A stretch of DNA of 64,000 bases. It comes from Candidatus Endomicrobium neocapritermitis. GTDB lineage: Bacteria; Elusimicrobiota; Endomicrobiia; Endomicrobiales; Endomicrobiaceae. The notes beneath the pieces were generated by a model. That model made no database searches. It saw only the letters and a program-made list of their open reading frames with translations, and was not told where the DNA came from. Shown here one piece after another: positions 37,763-47,800 of the stretch. The position numbers and the translations under genes were made by a program. The stretch's first letter is position 1, and each line of letters begins with the position of its first letter. The stretch lies in assembly GCA_009778325.1 (NCBI GenBank), contig WRJZ01000054.1, positions 89,373-153,372 of the forward strand, read 5' to 3'.

Positions 37763-40700
37763 TTATTTGTCAAATTTCTCAAATTCTATGTCAGGTAAAA
37801 CAATTTTAATTTCGTTTTTCTTTTCTTTGCCTTGCCAATAAACTACATGGCGGATTTTTGCTGTTTTCGGGATATAGCCTTTGGTTTTTAACCTTTCTAT
37901 GTGTTCATTAAATTTCGCTGAAAATTTAACTATTTGTTTTTTATTGTTATACAAACCGCCATCATTGACAGATAATTTGTGTCCGCTCCATAGCAACTCT
38001 ATGTCGTTTTGGTAATATGAAAAAGAGTCAAGAACAACATCCTTATGGGACAGCTGCATTGTAATTTGCATAGGCTCTGGATAATTGTTAACGTCGGTAT
38101 TGTTCTGCATTCCTTGCGAGTTAATTCCGTCAAAATAATCGCCGCAATAATATATGTAGAGATTCTGTTTTGCTCTCGTTATTGCCACATAGATTGCTCT
38201 TAACTGTTCATCGGCAATTTTTAGGAAGCTGCTAAACGCAAGGAATACGTTGTCAAACTCTTTTCCTTTTGTTTGATGAATCGTGGACACAAAAACTGAA
38301 CCGTCGGATTCAGAAATGAAGTTTTCCAGCTTTGATTCGCGGGCAAATTGCTTGAAGTCACTTTTGTACTTTGTTTTATTATTTGTTTTCTCAAAATCGC
38401 TTATTAGTTTTAACGCTCCGCGCAGATTGCCGCTGTTTTTGTATTTCTTATCAAGATTATGTTTTGCCATGTCCCAAACTTCTTGGCTTACAGTGTAACT
38501 CTGTTCATCCGTTTCTATGTATGAAATAAAGTCTCGTAACTCCACAAGATTGTAAAGATTGAAATCATTGTTTGTCTGAATTTGTTTTGCCTGTATTCCG
38601 TACTTCAAGAGCAAAGCGGCAATATTCAATGCTTCATCGTTTGTCCGCGTCACTATACAAGTAGAACCATTCGGGCTTATTGACCGGACGGCGTTAACAA
38701 CAGGGAGTGTAATATTTTCTGACCTCAGCTTGCAAACGCTGACAATTCCGTTTTCTTTCTTCTTCGGCATAATCGGCGCAGTTTTAAGCCTATGAGAAAT
38801 CTTTTCGGCAAAACTGTTGGCAAACTCTACAATATTAGAGTTGCTGCGATAATTTTCAATCAATTCATATTTTTTAGCGTCCGGTTCGCCAAGCAAAGCC
38901 TCCAAGTGCTTTGAGGTTGAGCCTCTGAACTCGTAAATATTTTGATCGTCATCGCCAACCGCTATAATCCGCAAATCATCGTTGTTTTCCATAAGAATTT
39001 TGACAAGCGCATATTCCGCCGTGCTCATATCCTGCGCTTCGTCAATAACCAAAACTGTTTTAATAAGCCTCGTTAAATCCACCTCGCCGGCGTTGATTTT
39101 TTCTACAGTCTGCTCTATAATTTTATCGGATTTTTCTATATCGCCGACCTTGCCCAGCAGGTCAAAACAATATGAATGAAATGTCGTTATCTGAATAAAG
39201 TTGGCGGCATTGCCGATAAGCGCCATTAATCGTTTCTTAAATTCAACGGCTGCCGCGCGGGAAAAAGTAAGCATTAGCATTTGTTCGTGTTTAACGTCTT
39301 CCATCATATAAAGAGACGCGAGTTTATGGGTAAGAATCTTCGTCTTGCCGCTTCCGGGACCGGCCGCTACAACTATACACGGCGAACTGTCGTCTTTAAT
39401 AATATCTAACTGAGCGGGCGACAATTCACCGAATATCTGTTTAAACTTTTTCCTAGTTATATTTCGGCCTATTTCCTCTTTACGTCCACGGAAATATTTA
39501 TTGAGAAACATATCGTAATTCATTGCAAAATAATCGTCCACGAAAATTAGTGCCTCGTTATAATCGTTTAGCATACGATGGGCGTATTCGCCTACTATAT
39601 GAATTTGCCTGCGTTTATTTTGGTAATATTCTTCAAGTTGAGCGTAATGTTCTTTAAGATATAGAATGTCCTTTTTCAGACGCTCTACGCGCATAGCATT
39701 ATAAATAACCAGAAAGCCGCCCTCTATTTTGAGCACGCCGATTTTTAAAAGATAATACAGCGCGTCCTCTATTTCTATTGTATCGGCTTTCTCCGCTGCC
39801 ATATCACGGTTGAATTCTTCTTTTAGCTCAAGTACGGAAAAATACACGCTTGCATTCTCATTATTTTGGCTGTCAGAAGATTCGGCTTTTGAATAAAGAT
39901 AATCAATAATACTTTCGGCTATACGGCTCCGCTTATCGCTTTTGGACCGGATTTCCGAAATCGGAAAATACGGTTTTAATGTAACATAGTTTTTGTTATA
40001 TTCCTTTGTTCTTTTAACAAGTCTTTTTATGGAAAAATAGTTGAGCATCACGTTAAGATTGCTTATTGAAGTATTCGGATATTTTTTCTGCAACGCCTCA
40101 TTCATTTCTTTAATGTTATAGATATTCTCACCGTCGTCAAGGTACTCAAATAAAAAATTTTCTGTATTTCTGTGCAAAATTAAAATATTATTTGAACGAC
40201 TGCCTCTTCTGTCGCGTTTTATATATGCGACAAGGTCTTTTGCATCGGCAAGTATTTTTTCCTCGCGGAGTAAACTTACCGTGCGCATAACGGCCGGAGT
40301 TTCTATTCCCAGCCGGTCGGATATATAATCAATACGAGATTCGCCTTCCTCATCCTTGCCTTTCCTGCGGCTTGCGCCAATAAGGCTGTGCATAATACGG
40401 ATTGCATGATGGCGGGATTTGTCGTCAAATCGCGCCGACGTATCAATTTTTTTCCTAGCCTCCTCCATATTGTGAACCAAAATGCTGTCGGCAAAGATTC
40501 TAGGCATATTTTGTCCGCGTTTGACATAGCCTGCCTGTTCAAGGGCATTGACCGCTGTTTTCACTCGTGTCTCTATATCGCCGACAGAATCGTCCCAACC
40601 GGATTCTCTGGCTAATTCAAGTGCGGTTTTAGTAATAGACGATTGTTCTCTTGTAAGTTTTTTAATCGCTTTCCAGACTTGCCCAATCTCCTTGAGCGAC

Positions 40701-42529
40701 ATTTTAGTTTGATTAAGCATATTGAAATGCTTGTTCAAATCTTCATCGTTAAAAAGAACATAGCAATCGGCTTTTATATTTTCATCCCGCCCTGCGCGCC
40801 CTGCCTCCTGAACATAGTTTTCAAGCGAGTCTGAAATATCATAGTGAATGACCATCCCCACGTCTTTTTTATCAACGCCCATTCCGAAAGCTGTCGTAGC
40901 AACGATTATTTTTACTTCTCCGCTCATGAACGCGTCCTGATTTACAACGCGATTCTGTTTGTCCATTTGCCCGTGGTACGGCTTTGCAGTATAACCGTCT
41001 TCATTCAATTTTTTTGCAAGTTCTTCGGCTTTCTTCGTGCGCGAAATATAAATTATTGTCGGACAGTCATTGGCGGTTATTAATTGACGCAATTTAAGAT
41101 ATTTTTTATCATTATTTTCCTCATTAAAAATATGATATGTAAGATTCGGCCTTGCAGAGCCGGCGCGAAACACCTCTAATTCAAGAGAAAGTTTTCTCTT
41201 AAAATAATCCTTAATGTCGGCAATGACTTTCTGTTTAGCGGTAGCCGTAAAGCACGATACGGGGATATTTTGTCGCATATCCTTTTTCTCTTGAAGAGCG
41301 CGGATAAAGTCGCCAATGTAAAGATAATCGGTTCTGAAATCATGTCCCCACGCAGAAAAACAGTGCGCTTCGTCTATAACAAAACGAACCACGTTTCTTT
41401 TAATCAAAAGGCTTTCTATGGATTTAGAACGCAATGATTCGGGAGAAATATATAAAAGGCTTGCTGAGCCGTCTTCAATCCTTTCGAATGCTTTGGCGCG
41501 TTCAAGCGGATCAAGCGAACCGTTAATCGTCACTGCTTCGGTAATGCCTTGCTGTTTTTCCAGATTATCCGTTTGGTCTTTCATTAACGATTGCAATGGC
41601 GAAATTACAATGGTTAAACCTTTTTCATTTTGCCCTGCCATAAGCGCCGGCAACTGAAAGGTTATAGATTTGCCGCCGCCTGTCGGAAAAACCGCAATAA
41701 TGGATTTTCCGGCAATTGCTGCTTTTACCGCCGTCTGCTGAAGCGGCATTCCGTCGTAATCGCGAAAAGTATCGTAGCGAAAAAAAAGTTTTAACGCTTT
41801 TGTTTCATCAAGCGACTCATCACAATACGCACATGAAGAACACTTTCTGCTACGTAAAAGATGCAAAACATTTTCTACTTTCGGGTAGTTTTTCAGCACC
41901 CATGGAGGCGTAACGGAATCATATTTGATAACCTCTATTTGAGCGAGCGCGTAGGAAAGCTCAACCGGATATTTTTTCGCCAATTTTTCAACTTGAGCAT
42001 TCCAGCATATTTTACCGACAAATGTTTGCTTTATGAGAGCGGCAACATCATGTTCTATTTTTTCGTAACCGATATAGCGAAAAAAATCAGAGAATTCTCT
42101 CTGCTCTCTCAACAGACTAAAAAATATCCGCTGATGATTATCATCCAACTCTTTGAACTTAGTGAGCTCGTCATTAAAAAGGTCACGGGCTTTTTTCGCG
42201 TCATTGAATGGATTATTTAATTCGTCAGATGTTAATTTATCATCTTTAATAAGTTTATGGTACGGTTTTTTCGGAAAAAGAAGCGGCGATAAGCACAGCG
42301 TGTCTATAAAGCGCTTTACGCCGGAAGCGGTTATTTCTTTTTCAAGATATTGCAAGTCGTGTTTAAGTATATTATGACCGCAAACGTATAAACTGCCGCG
42401 TAAAAATGCAGCAAAGTCAGGCAGGGATTTAGAGCGAAATTCAGATCCGTTTTCTTTTACTGCGCCGATATCCAAGACTCGCTTTCCGTTAGAGTCAACT
42501 TCGGCATCAATAAATACGATTGCGTTCAA
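37763..42529 (-). CDS. DEDD exonuclease - RecQ helicase - UvrD-like helicase fusion
   Basis: 1588 residues. The TTG start at 42529 is set by GGAGA 7 nt upstream and the block FIDAEVD that must be included. About 1-175: DnaQ-like 3'-5' exonuclease, with FIDAEVDSNG, GHNILKHDLQYL and AKKARDLF. About 255-640: RecQ-type helicase, with FPTGGGKS (283), VIDEAHCFSAWGHDFR (about 388), MDKQNRVVNQDAF, and QEAGRAGRDE. About 640-1040 covers RQC-like winged helix and linker. About 1045-1515: UvrD/Rep helicase, with AAGPGSGKT (1056), TFHSYCF, VIDEAQDMSTAE, VGDDDQNIYEFRGS, and STIHQTKGKEFDNV. Both motors look complete. Proteins of this build occur in bacterial defence islands; here it lies next to the DUF488 pair. 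Its exact role is unknown. Confidence 0.88.
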   Translation of the reverse strand: MNAIVFIDAEVDSNGKRVLDIGAVKENGSEFRSKSLPDFAAFLRGSLYVCGHNILKHDLQYLEKEITASGVKRFIDTLCLSPLLFPKKPYHKLIKDDKLTSDELNNPFNDAKKARDLFNDELTKFKELDDNHQRIFFSLLREQREFSDFFRYIGYEKIEHDVAALIKQTFVGKICWNAQVEKLAKKYPVELSYALAQIEVIKYDSVTPPWVLKNYPKVENVLHLLRSRKCSSCAYCDESLDETKALKLFFRYDTFRDYDGMPLQQTAVKAAIAGKSIIAVFPTGGGKSITFQLPALMAGQNEKGLTIVISPLQSLMKDQTDNLEKQQGITEAVTINGSLDPLERAKAFERIEDGSASLLYISPESLRSKSIESLLIKRNVVRFVIDEAHCFSAWGHDFRTDYLYIGDFIRALQEKKDMRQNIPVSCFTATAKQKVIADIKDYFKRKLSLELEVFRAGSARPNLTYHIFNEENNDKKYLKLRQLITANDCPTIIYISRTKKAEELAKKLNEDGYTAKPYHGQMDKQNRVVNQDAFMSGEVKIIVATTAFGMGVDKKDVGMVIHYDISDSLENYVQEAGRAGRDENIKADCYVLFNDEDLNKHFNMLNQTKMSLKEIGQVWKAIKKLTREQSSITKTALELARESGWDDSVGDIETRVKTAVNALEQAGYVKRGQNMPRIFADSILVHNMEEARKKIDTSARFDDKSRHHAIRIMHSLIGASRRKGKDEEGESRIDYISDRLGIETPAVMRTVSLLREEKILADAKDLVAYIKRDRRGSRSNNILILHRNTENFLFEYLDDGENIYNIKEMNEALQKKYPNTSISNLNVMLNYFSIKRLVKRTKEYNKNYVTLKPYFPISEIRSKSDKRSRIAESIIDYLYSKAESSDSQNNENASVYFSVLELKEEFNRDMAAEKADTIEIEDALYYLLKIGVLKIEGGFLVIYNAMRVERLKKDILYLKEHYAQLEEYYQNKRRQIHIVGEYAHRMLNDYNEALIFVDDYFAMNYDMFLNKYFRGRKEEIGRNITRKKFKQIFGELSPAQLDIIKDDSSPCIVVAAGPGSGKTKILTHKLASLYMMEDVKHEQMLMLTFSRAAAVEFKKRLMALIGNAANFIQITTFHSYCFDLLGKVGDIEKSDKIIEQTVEKINAGEVDLTRLIKTVLVIDEAQDMSTAEYALVKILMENNDDLRIIAVGDDDQNIYEFRGSTSKHLEALLGEPDAKKYELIENYRSNSNIVEFANSFAEKISHRLKTAPIMPKKKENGIVSVCKLRSENITLPVVNAVRSISPNGSTCIVTRTNDEALNIAALLLKYGIQAKQIQTNNDFNLYNLVELRDFISYIETDEQSYTVSQEVWDMAKHNLDKKYKNSGNLRGALKLISDFEKTNNKTKYKSDFKQFARESKLENFISESDGSVFVSTIHQTKGKEFDNVFLAFSSFLKIADEQLRAIYVAITRAKQNLYIYYCGDYFDGINSQGMQNNTDVNNYPEPMQITMQLSHKDVVLDSFSYYQNDIELLWSGHKLSVNDGGLYNNKKQIVKFSAKFNEHIERLKTKGYIPKTAKIRHVVYWQGKEKKNEIKIVLPDIEFEKFDK

Positions 42530-42666
42530 ATTGAGTTCTCCTGCCGGTTAATTATGTTAATGCTTTCCGGCATTTATTATGCTTCTTTAACGCCTTGTCA
42601 CAATGAGCATCTGACATGAAATTATTAGTTATCATTCACATGGCGTCGCGACAGAATTGTTTCGTT

Positions 42667-43452
42667 TTAAAACAACATTCCCTGCTTATCTTCTATAGTT
42701 TTGTTTGGATGGAAAGTACCAATAATAATAAATGGATTTTGTGCGGTATTGTGATGGTTTTTTGTCGTACCTAAAAAGAAATGTAAATCTTTTTTATGAG
42801 CAAAGTCATCAAAATATTTTTCTTTGACTTTTTGACAGGCTAATTTATGATTATGCTTATATTTTAAAAATAATGCGCCGATTTCCTAATCTGTAATAGA
42901 TAATTTAGATATTTTTCCTTCATCATCTTCAAAGATATATTTAAACTTAAACGGCAGTTTTTCTACACGTTTAAAATCATTTGGCAAAAATAGCTCAAGT
43001 TGCTTATTTTCTTCTCTGCTCCAAGTCGTACCCTGTTCTTCAAATATAAAATCTGATATTTTTGCAGGTTTAAAAAATGCTAAAGATGTATATTTTGGCT
43101 TTTTTGAATCCGTTATTAGTTTCTTCATATTTGTATAGAGTTTTATATTGTTTAATGTGTTTTTTCTTTCTTTCCAATTATTTTCAGTACCGATACTTTC
43201 CACTATCTTACATTCGCCTATAGGTTTAAAACTTTCTTGCCGGAAATCAGAAGTATTTCTTTCCACTACGGTTTCAACCCAATCGTATTTTTTATATTGC
43301 TTATCGTATGGAAGTTTTCTAAATTCTATAGGATACAATCTAATCCATTTGCCGTCTTCAGTAATGCCGGCTGTACAGACAAGTTCCTCATATTTTTTTG
43401 AGGGAGTAGGGTAAGTTTTAACGGTTATAAAAATTTTCTTCGTTTCTTTCAT
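42667..43452 (-). pseudogene. DUF488 partner protein with in-frame amber stop
   Basis: The frame starts at ATG 43452 and reads FITVKTYPTPSKKYEELVCT, GKWIRLYPIEFRKLPYDKQY. It ends at TAG (42886-42888) after SKLSITD. The same frame then continues open for 72 codons to TAA at 42667: EIGALFLKYKHNHKLACQ and DLHFFLGTTKNHH, NPFIIIGTFHP. The downstream part looks like the natural C-terminus of the same family, so the TAG probably replaced a Trp codon (SITD-W-EIGALF). It directly follows the DUF488 gene (TAA then ATG). Either the protein is truncated at 188 residues, or readthrough gives about 261. The family is a frequent DUF488 neighbour but unnamed to my knowledge. Confidence 0.8.
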
Positions 43453-44343
43453 TTATAAATGTTCCGTTTCAAATTCATTCGGATAAAAGTTATTTATACA
43501 TTTGACTATTCTATATCTATGACAGTAATTTTTATCAGCTTCAAAGCAAGTAATGGCAATCCTTTTATCTTGCATTAAAATGTCATAAACTTTTTCTACG
43601 CTTTTAATATTTCGTTTTAACGTAGTGTCTTCATAATTTGCAAATAGATTTTGGTAATCTTCAAAAGAATTTAAAGATTGTCTCTTATCCGATTCTATAC
43701 CGAGTTCCGGAATATGTATATATTCTATATCTAAATCTTTTGTTCTTTTTGACAAAAAGCTTTTAGAAAACCCATATTTCATACTTATAGGATTTTTTCT
43801 CACGTCAACAAGAGTTTTTATATTATTCTTTATTAATAAATTTAGATATGCTTCCAGACTTTTCCCTTCATAACCTATATCAAATAAAGTTATGTTATTA
43901 TTATTTGAAACTGCAGTCTTAATAGCTTTTTTTATTTCTGCAGCTATCAGATCTTTCCTTTTGCTATTTTTAGCATAGTATGGATAATTTACATAGGTTA
44001 TTTTCATCAATTCATCAGAAGTTTTACCATTGAACTGCCAATACAGACTATCTATTTTTTCAGTATCATCTTTAGTTATTTTATATGCCTGTTTGTCAAA
44101 TTGTTGCAATACAAAACAATTACTGTCTTCACATACAATATTTTCTTTTTTGAGACCATTTATATCAGAATACGCAGTAAAAGAAAATGCTCCGTACTGA
44201 TACGGAACAAATTCATACTGCCGGTATTTCTCATCCGATACACAAAATAGAAATAAGAGTTTCGTGAAGAAAATCTTATCTAATTTGCCGCCAAAAGTAT
44301 TGAGCAAATTTAATAATATTTTTTTTCTGTAAAACATACGCAT
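43453..44343 (-). CDS. DUF488 protein with extra N-terminal domain
   Basis: 296 residues. Residues about 150-290 are DUF488: TLFDIGYEGKSLEAYLNLL, VDVRKNPISMKYGFSKSFL, HIPELGI, and ITCFEADKNYCHRYRIV with a Cys-His pair. Residues 1-140 are a helical domain (KILLNLLNTFGGKLDKIFF, YEFVPYQYGAFSFTAYSDI) resembling the SocA-like/Panacea antitoxin fold or a small regulator. The next gene starts straight after its stop. An operator-like inverted repeat lies upstream (44388-44453). DUF488 proteins are often encoded in defence islands, with unknown activity. No clear RBS. Confidence 0.82.
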   Translation of the reverse strand: MRMFYRKKILLNLLNTFGGKLDKIFFTKLLFLFCVSDEKYRQYEFVPYQYGAFSFTAYSDINGLKKENIVCEDSNCFVLQQFDKQAYKITKDDTEKIDSLYWQFNGKTSDELMKITYVNYPYYAKNSKRKDLIAAEIKKAIKTAVSNNNNITLFDIGYEGKSLEAYLNLLIKNNIKTLVDVRKNPISMKYGFSKSFLSKRTKDLDIEYIHIPELGIESDKRQSLNSFEDYQNLFANYEDTTLKRNIKSVEKVYDILMQDKRIAITCFEADKNYCHRYRIVKCINNFYPNEFETEHL

Positions 44344-44387
44344 ATACTACAATATTTTGACACATTATTGTATACGCTGGTTGCATT

Positions 44388-44453
44388 TCGTATCATTTTT
44401 GCACTTCTACAGTACCACAAATGATACGAAAAGTTAAATAAAATGATACGGAA
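44388..44453. promoter_or_regulatory. Operator-like repeats upstream of the DUF488 unit
   Basis: TTTCGTATCATTT (44388-44400) and AAATGATACGAAA (44421-44433) are perfect inverse copies; a third half site AAAATGATACGG follows at 44442-44453. No regulator gene with obvious HTH is adjacent, unless the N-terminal domain of the DUF488 protein binds it. Confidence 0.5.
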
Positions 44454-44482
44454 TTTTTTTTACCGCTATGCGATTCAAATAA

Positions 44483-44596
44483 GAAAACGCCGAAAAAAAA
44501 CCGGTTATTGCGTTCACTCATGGAAATCCTGATTCGGACATGTTACGTTTGTATTTTGATTATATGAAAAAATGTTTCAGTGCTTATCTTCAATAG
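44483..44596 (+). pseudogene. Flavodoxin-fold oxidoreductase-like fragment
   Basis: An open stretch without a start codon reads ENAEKKPVIAFTHGNPDSDM then LRLYFDYMKKCFSAYLQ before TAG. This resembles the C-terminal end of an NADPH-dependent FMN reductase, so it is probably a gene relic. A 34-bp segment overlapping its end (44580-44613) repeats, with a one-base shift, the region at 42682-42715 in the DUF488 partner. Confidence 0.35.
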
Positions 44597-44625
44597 TTTT
44601 GTTTAGTATGAAATTTATCTAAAAT

Positions 44626-44664
44626 AAAAAATCCCCGAATGTGCAAAACTATCGGGGATTTTTT
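44626..44664. terminator. Terminator of the RND operon
   Basis: AAAAAATCCCCGA pairs with TCGGGGATTTTTT; same stem as 21541 and 61706. Confidence 0.85.
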
Positions 44665-44681
44665 AGTTGGAGTAACTCTGT

Positions 44682-44870
44682 CTAGCTTTTCACTTCAATT
44701 TTTCTCAGAATTATTTCCAGAGGGCAAAACTTTGTGAAGGCAGATTGAAGTAAATTGGCTCCAACAAACGCCGTAAGCCACAGCCAGTTGTGCGAATGGA
44801 TATAAGCTAAAGCCAGGCTAAGCAAAATAACAGTTCCCGCAAAAGCGCGGATTTTATTTTCTATTGTCAT
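44682..44870 (-). CDS. DUF2892 (YgaP-like) small membrane protein
   Basis: 62 residues from ATG 44870; the ATG at 44882 is inside the AGGAGG that serves 44870, so it is not used. Two hydrophobic helices (GTVILLSLALAYIHSHNWLW, AFVGANLLQSAF), then CPLEIILRKI, the conserved Cys-Pro of the family. These proteins often follow RND pumps and rhodanese genes. It ends the ArsR-TolC-RND operon, starting one base after the RND stop. Confidence 0.88.
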   Translation of the reverse strand: MTIENKIRAFAGTVILLSLALAYIHSHNWLWLTAFVGANLLQSAFTKFCPLEIILRKIEVKS

Positions 44871-44871
44871 T

Positions 44872-47800
44872 TTAAACACCATCCTCCTGAGCCTCTTGCT
44901 GAATCTCTTTGCGGATAGCGTGCATACGGTCTTTGCCTACGAACCAGTAATAAAGTACCGGAACAGCAAACGGGCTGAAAACCGTGGCTGCGATTTCGCC
45001 GAAAATAAGGCTGATGGCTAACCCCTGGAAAATAGGATCTGCAAGCATTACGGAACTTCCCGCCACAACGGCAGCCGCTGTCAAAAGTATGGGACGGAAA
45101 CGCAGCACCCCGGCACTTACGACGGCAGCTTTCAGCCCCATGCCTTTAGCCAGCTGGTGCTCTATAAAATCCACAAGAATTATTGAATTTCTGACTATTA
45201 TTCCCGCTCCGGCTATAAAGCCTATCATGGATGTCGCCGTAAAATATGAACCCAAAAGAGCGTGCCCCGGCAAAATTCCGATTAAGCTGATAGGAATAGG
45301 AAGCATGATAATCAAAGGTATTTTAAAACTTCTGAACCACCCTAGAACTAAAACGTAAATAATAATTATCGCCACGGCAAAAGCGCCGCCAAGGTCGCGA
45401 AACACTTCATAAGTAATAAACCATTCGCCGTCCCATTTGATAACCGGAGCAGTTGTGTTCCACGGAACATCCGCGGTCTGAAGCGGATATTTTATCTGCG
45501 GAGCCAATTTAAAAATCCCGTATACCGGGGATTCCTCACTGCCGGACAATTCGCTCATTACATAAGAAACGGGTTTGAGATTTTTGCGGTAAAGAGTCTG
45601 CTGGGGCAGTTCTACCGGCGCTTTGAGAACTTTAACGGCTTCCACAGTGCCGGTTTCAAAGGAGGATACGCGCAAATCTGCGAACGGATCTTTTCCGGAT
45701 CTTGCTTTTTGCGCCAGCGAAAGCTCCACGTTCACGTCTTCAGGAGATTTGACGTCCGACAAAGCGGTGACAGGCGTTTCCGAGAAAACCAGACGTCCCA
45801 AAGCGGCCATTTCAGCCGCGTTTGTGCCCATGGCTCCGCCGCGCGCCTGATCGTATTCGTAAAATCTGCGTGGGCGGCCTAAACGTAAAGTCGTATCCAG
45901 ATCCGCGACACTCGGCTCATTTTTGAAAATGGCTTCAATCTCGCGGGCAACGCGTTCCCTTGTTTCGCGGTCAGGCCCGTAGACTTCGGCCAGCATAGTC
46001 GCCATAACCGGCGGCCCGGGCGGAATTTCCAAAACTTTTGTAACGGCGCTTTTCTCTTCGCCGAATTTTTTTATGACCGGACGCAGTCCTTCTATTATTT
46101 TATGGCTTGAAATTTTGCGTTTGCCTTTTTCCGTCAGCACAATCTGAAGGTCGTTTTGATAATCCGTGCCGCGCAGAAATGTGTGTTTAACCATTCCGGA
46201 GAAAGAAAACGGCGCGGCCTCGCCGGCAAAAATCTGTACCGCCTCGACTTCAGGGTTTTTCAAAATCTCGTCAGCCAGTTCTTTTGACCATGTTTTGCCC
46301 TGAAGCAAAGAAGTCGTAACCGGATAGTCAACCAGTATTTGGAACTCCTGTTTGTTGTCGAACGGAAGCATCTTCACTTTAACGGCTTTAAAATAGAGCA
46401 AACTGCCTGACGCAAGGAGCATAACTGCTATCAGCGCGCCAAAAGCGACAGGGTATTTTTTTACCGCAAGCAGAGGCGCCATTACCCTTCGGTAAATTCT
46501 GTCAAATATGCCGCGTTTGCGCTTTACGTTTTCATTGTCCTCATGGCGGTGCGGTTTCAAAAGCTTTACCGCAGCCCACGGCGTCACGGTAAAGGCTACG
46601 AGCAAAGATATTATCATGGCAAAGCTTGCGCCGACCGGTATCGGCTTCATATACGGTCCCATCATTCCGCGCACAAAGGCCATGGGCAGAATTGCGGCAA
46701 TTACCGTAAACGTCGCAAGAATAGTCGGATTTCCGACTTCATTTACCGCCTTAATAGTTGCTTTTATCAGCCCATCCTTGAGATTTTGTTTCAGGTGCCG
46801 CTCTATATTTTCGACAACGACAATAGCGTCGTCAACCAAAATACCTATGGAAAAAATCAGAGCGAATAGAGTCACGCGGTTAAGCGTGTATCCCATAAAG
46901 TAATAAATTGCAAGCGTCAGCGCCAAGGTTACCGGAATTGCCATGCCGACAACGAGCGCGGCTCTGATTCCCATAAAAAGCGCAATCAGAACCGAAACCG
47001 AAATTGTCGCCAAAATAAGATGCTCGATAAGTTCGTTTGATTTTTCCGCGGCCGTCGCGCCGTAATCGCGGACAACGGTCATCCTGATGTTTTTATCCCC
47101 TTCCGTTTTCAAGAATGTTTCGGCTCTTTTCAAAATATCTTCTGAAAGAGTGACAATATTAGTTCCTTTGCGTTTTGCAAAAACTATAGAAACGGCGTTT
47201 TCCGGCTCATGCCCCTTTTCAATAAGGGCAGAGCTGTGGACAAGCTCTTCAGGCCCGTCAACGACTTCGGCTACGTCTTTAATAAAAATCACTCTTCCGC
47301 CGCGCTGGCCGATTGCGATGTCGGCAACTTCATCTTTAGAGCGGAGCCTTCCGCCGACCTCGACATCCGCGACTGCGGATTCATTCCAGTTTTTACCCGA
47401 AGGAAAAAGCGCGTCGTTTGATTTAAGAGCCTGAGCGACTGACAGTAGAGAAACGCCGTTATCTTCCAGTTTCTTCGGATCGGCTATAACCCGCACGGCT
47501 CTTTTTCTGCCGCCCAAAAGCTCAACCCGCGACAGGTCCGGCGTGCTTGACAGTTCCCGCGCCAAAGGAGCAACGGCGCCGCGGAGCGCGTAATCGTCTA
47601 AAGTTTTTGACGTAAAAGTCAGCACCAAAAACGGAACATCGTCTATTGAAAAGGATTTTACCTCGGAAGGCAGAACGTTTTCCGGGAGTTCCTGTTTTAT
47701 CAGCATCAATTTATGATGGATTTTTAAAAGGCTCGGCTCCATGGGTTCGCCTACTTTGAAACGGACGGTGACAAGACTTCCGTGAGCCTGGCTGGCAGAG

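Noticed and set aside
44483..44596. Functional small flavoprotein gene
   Set aside because: No start codon or RBS, and only the last ~35 residues of such a protein are readable.
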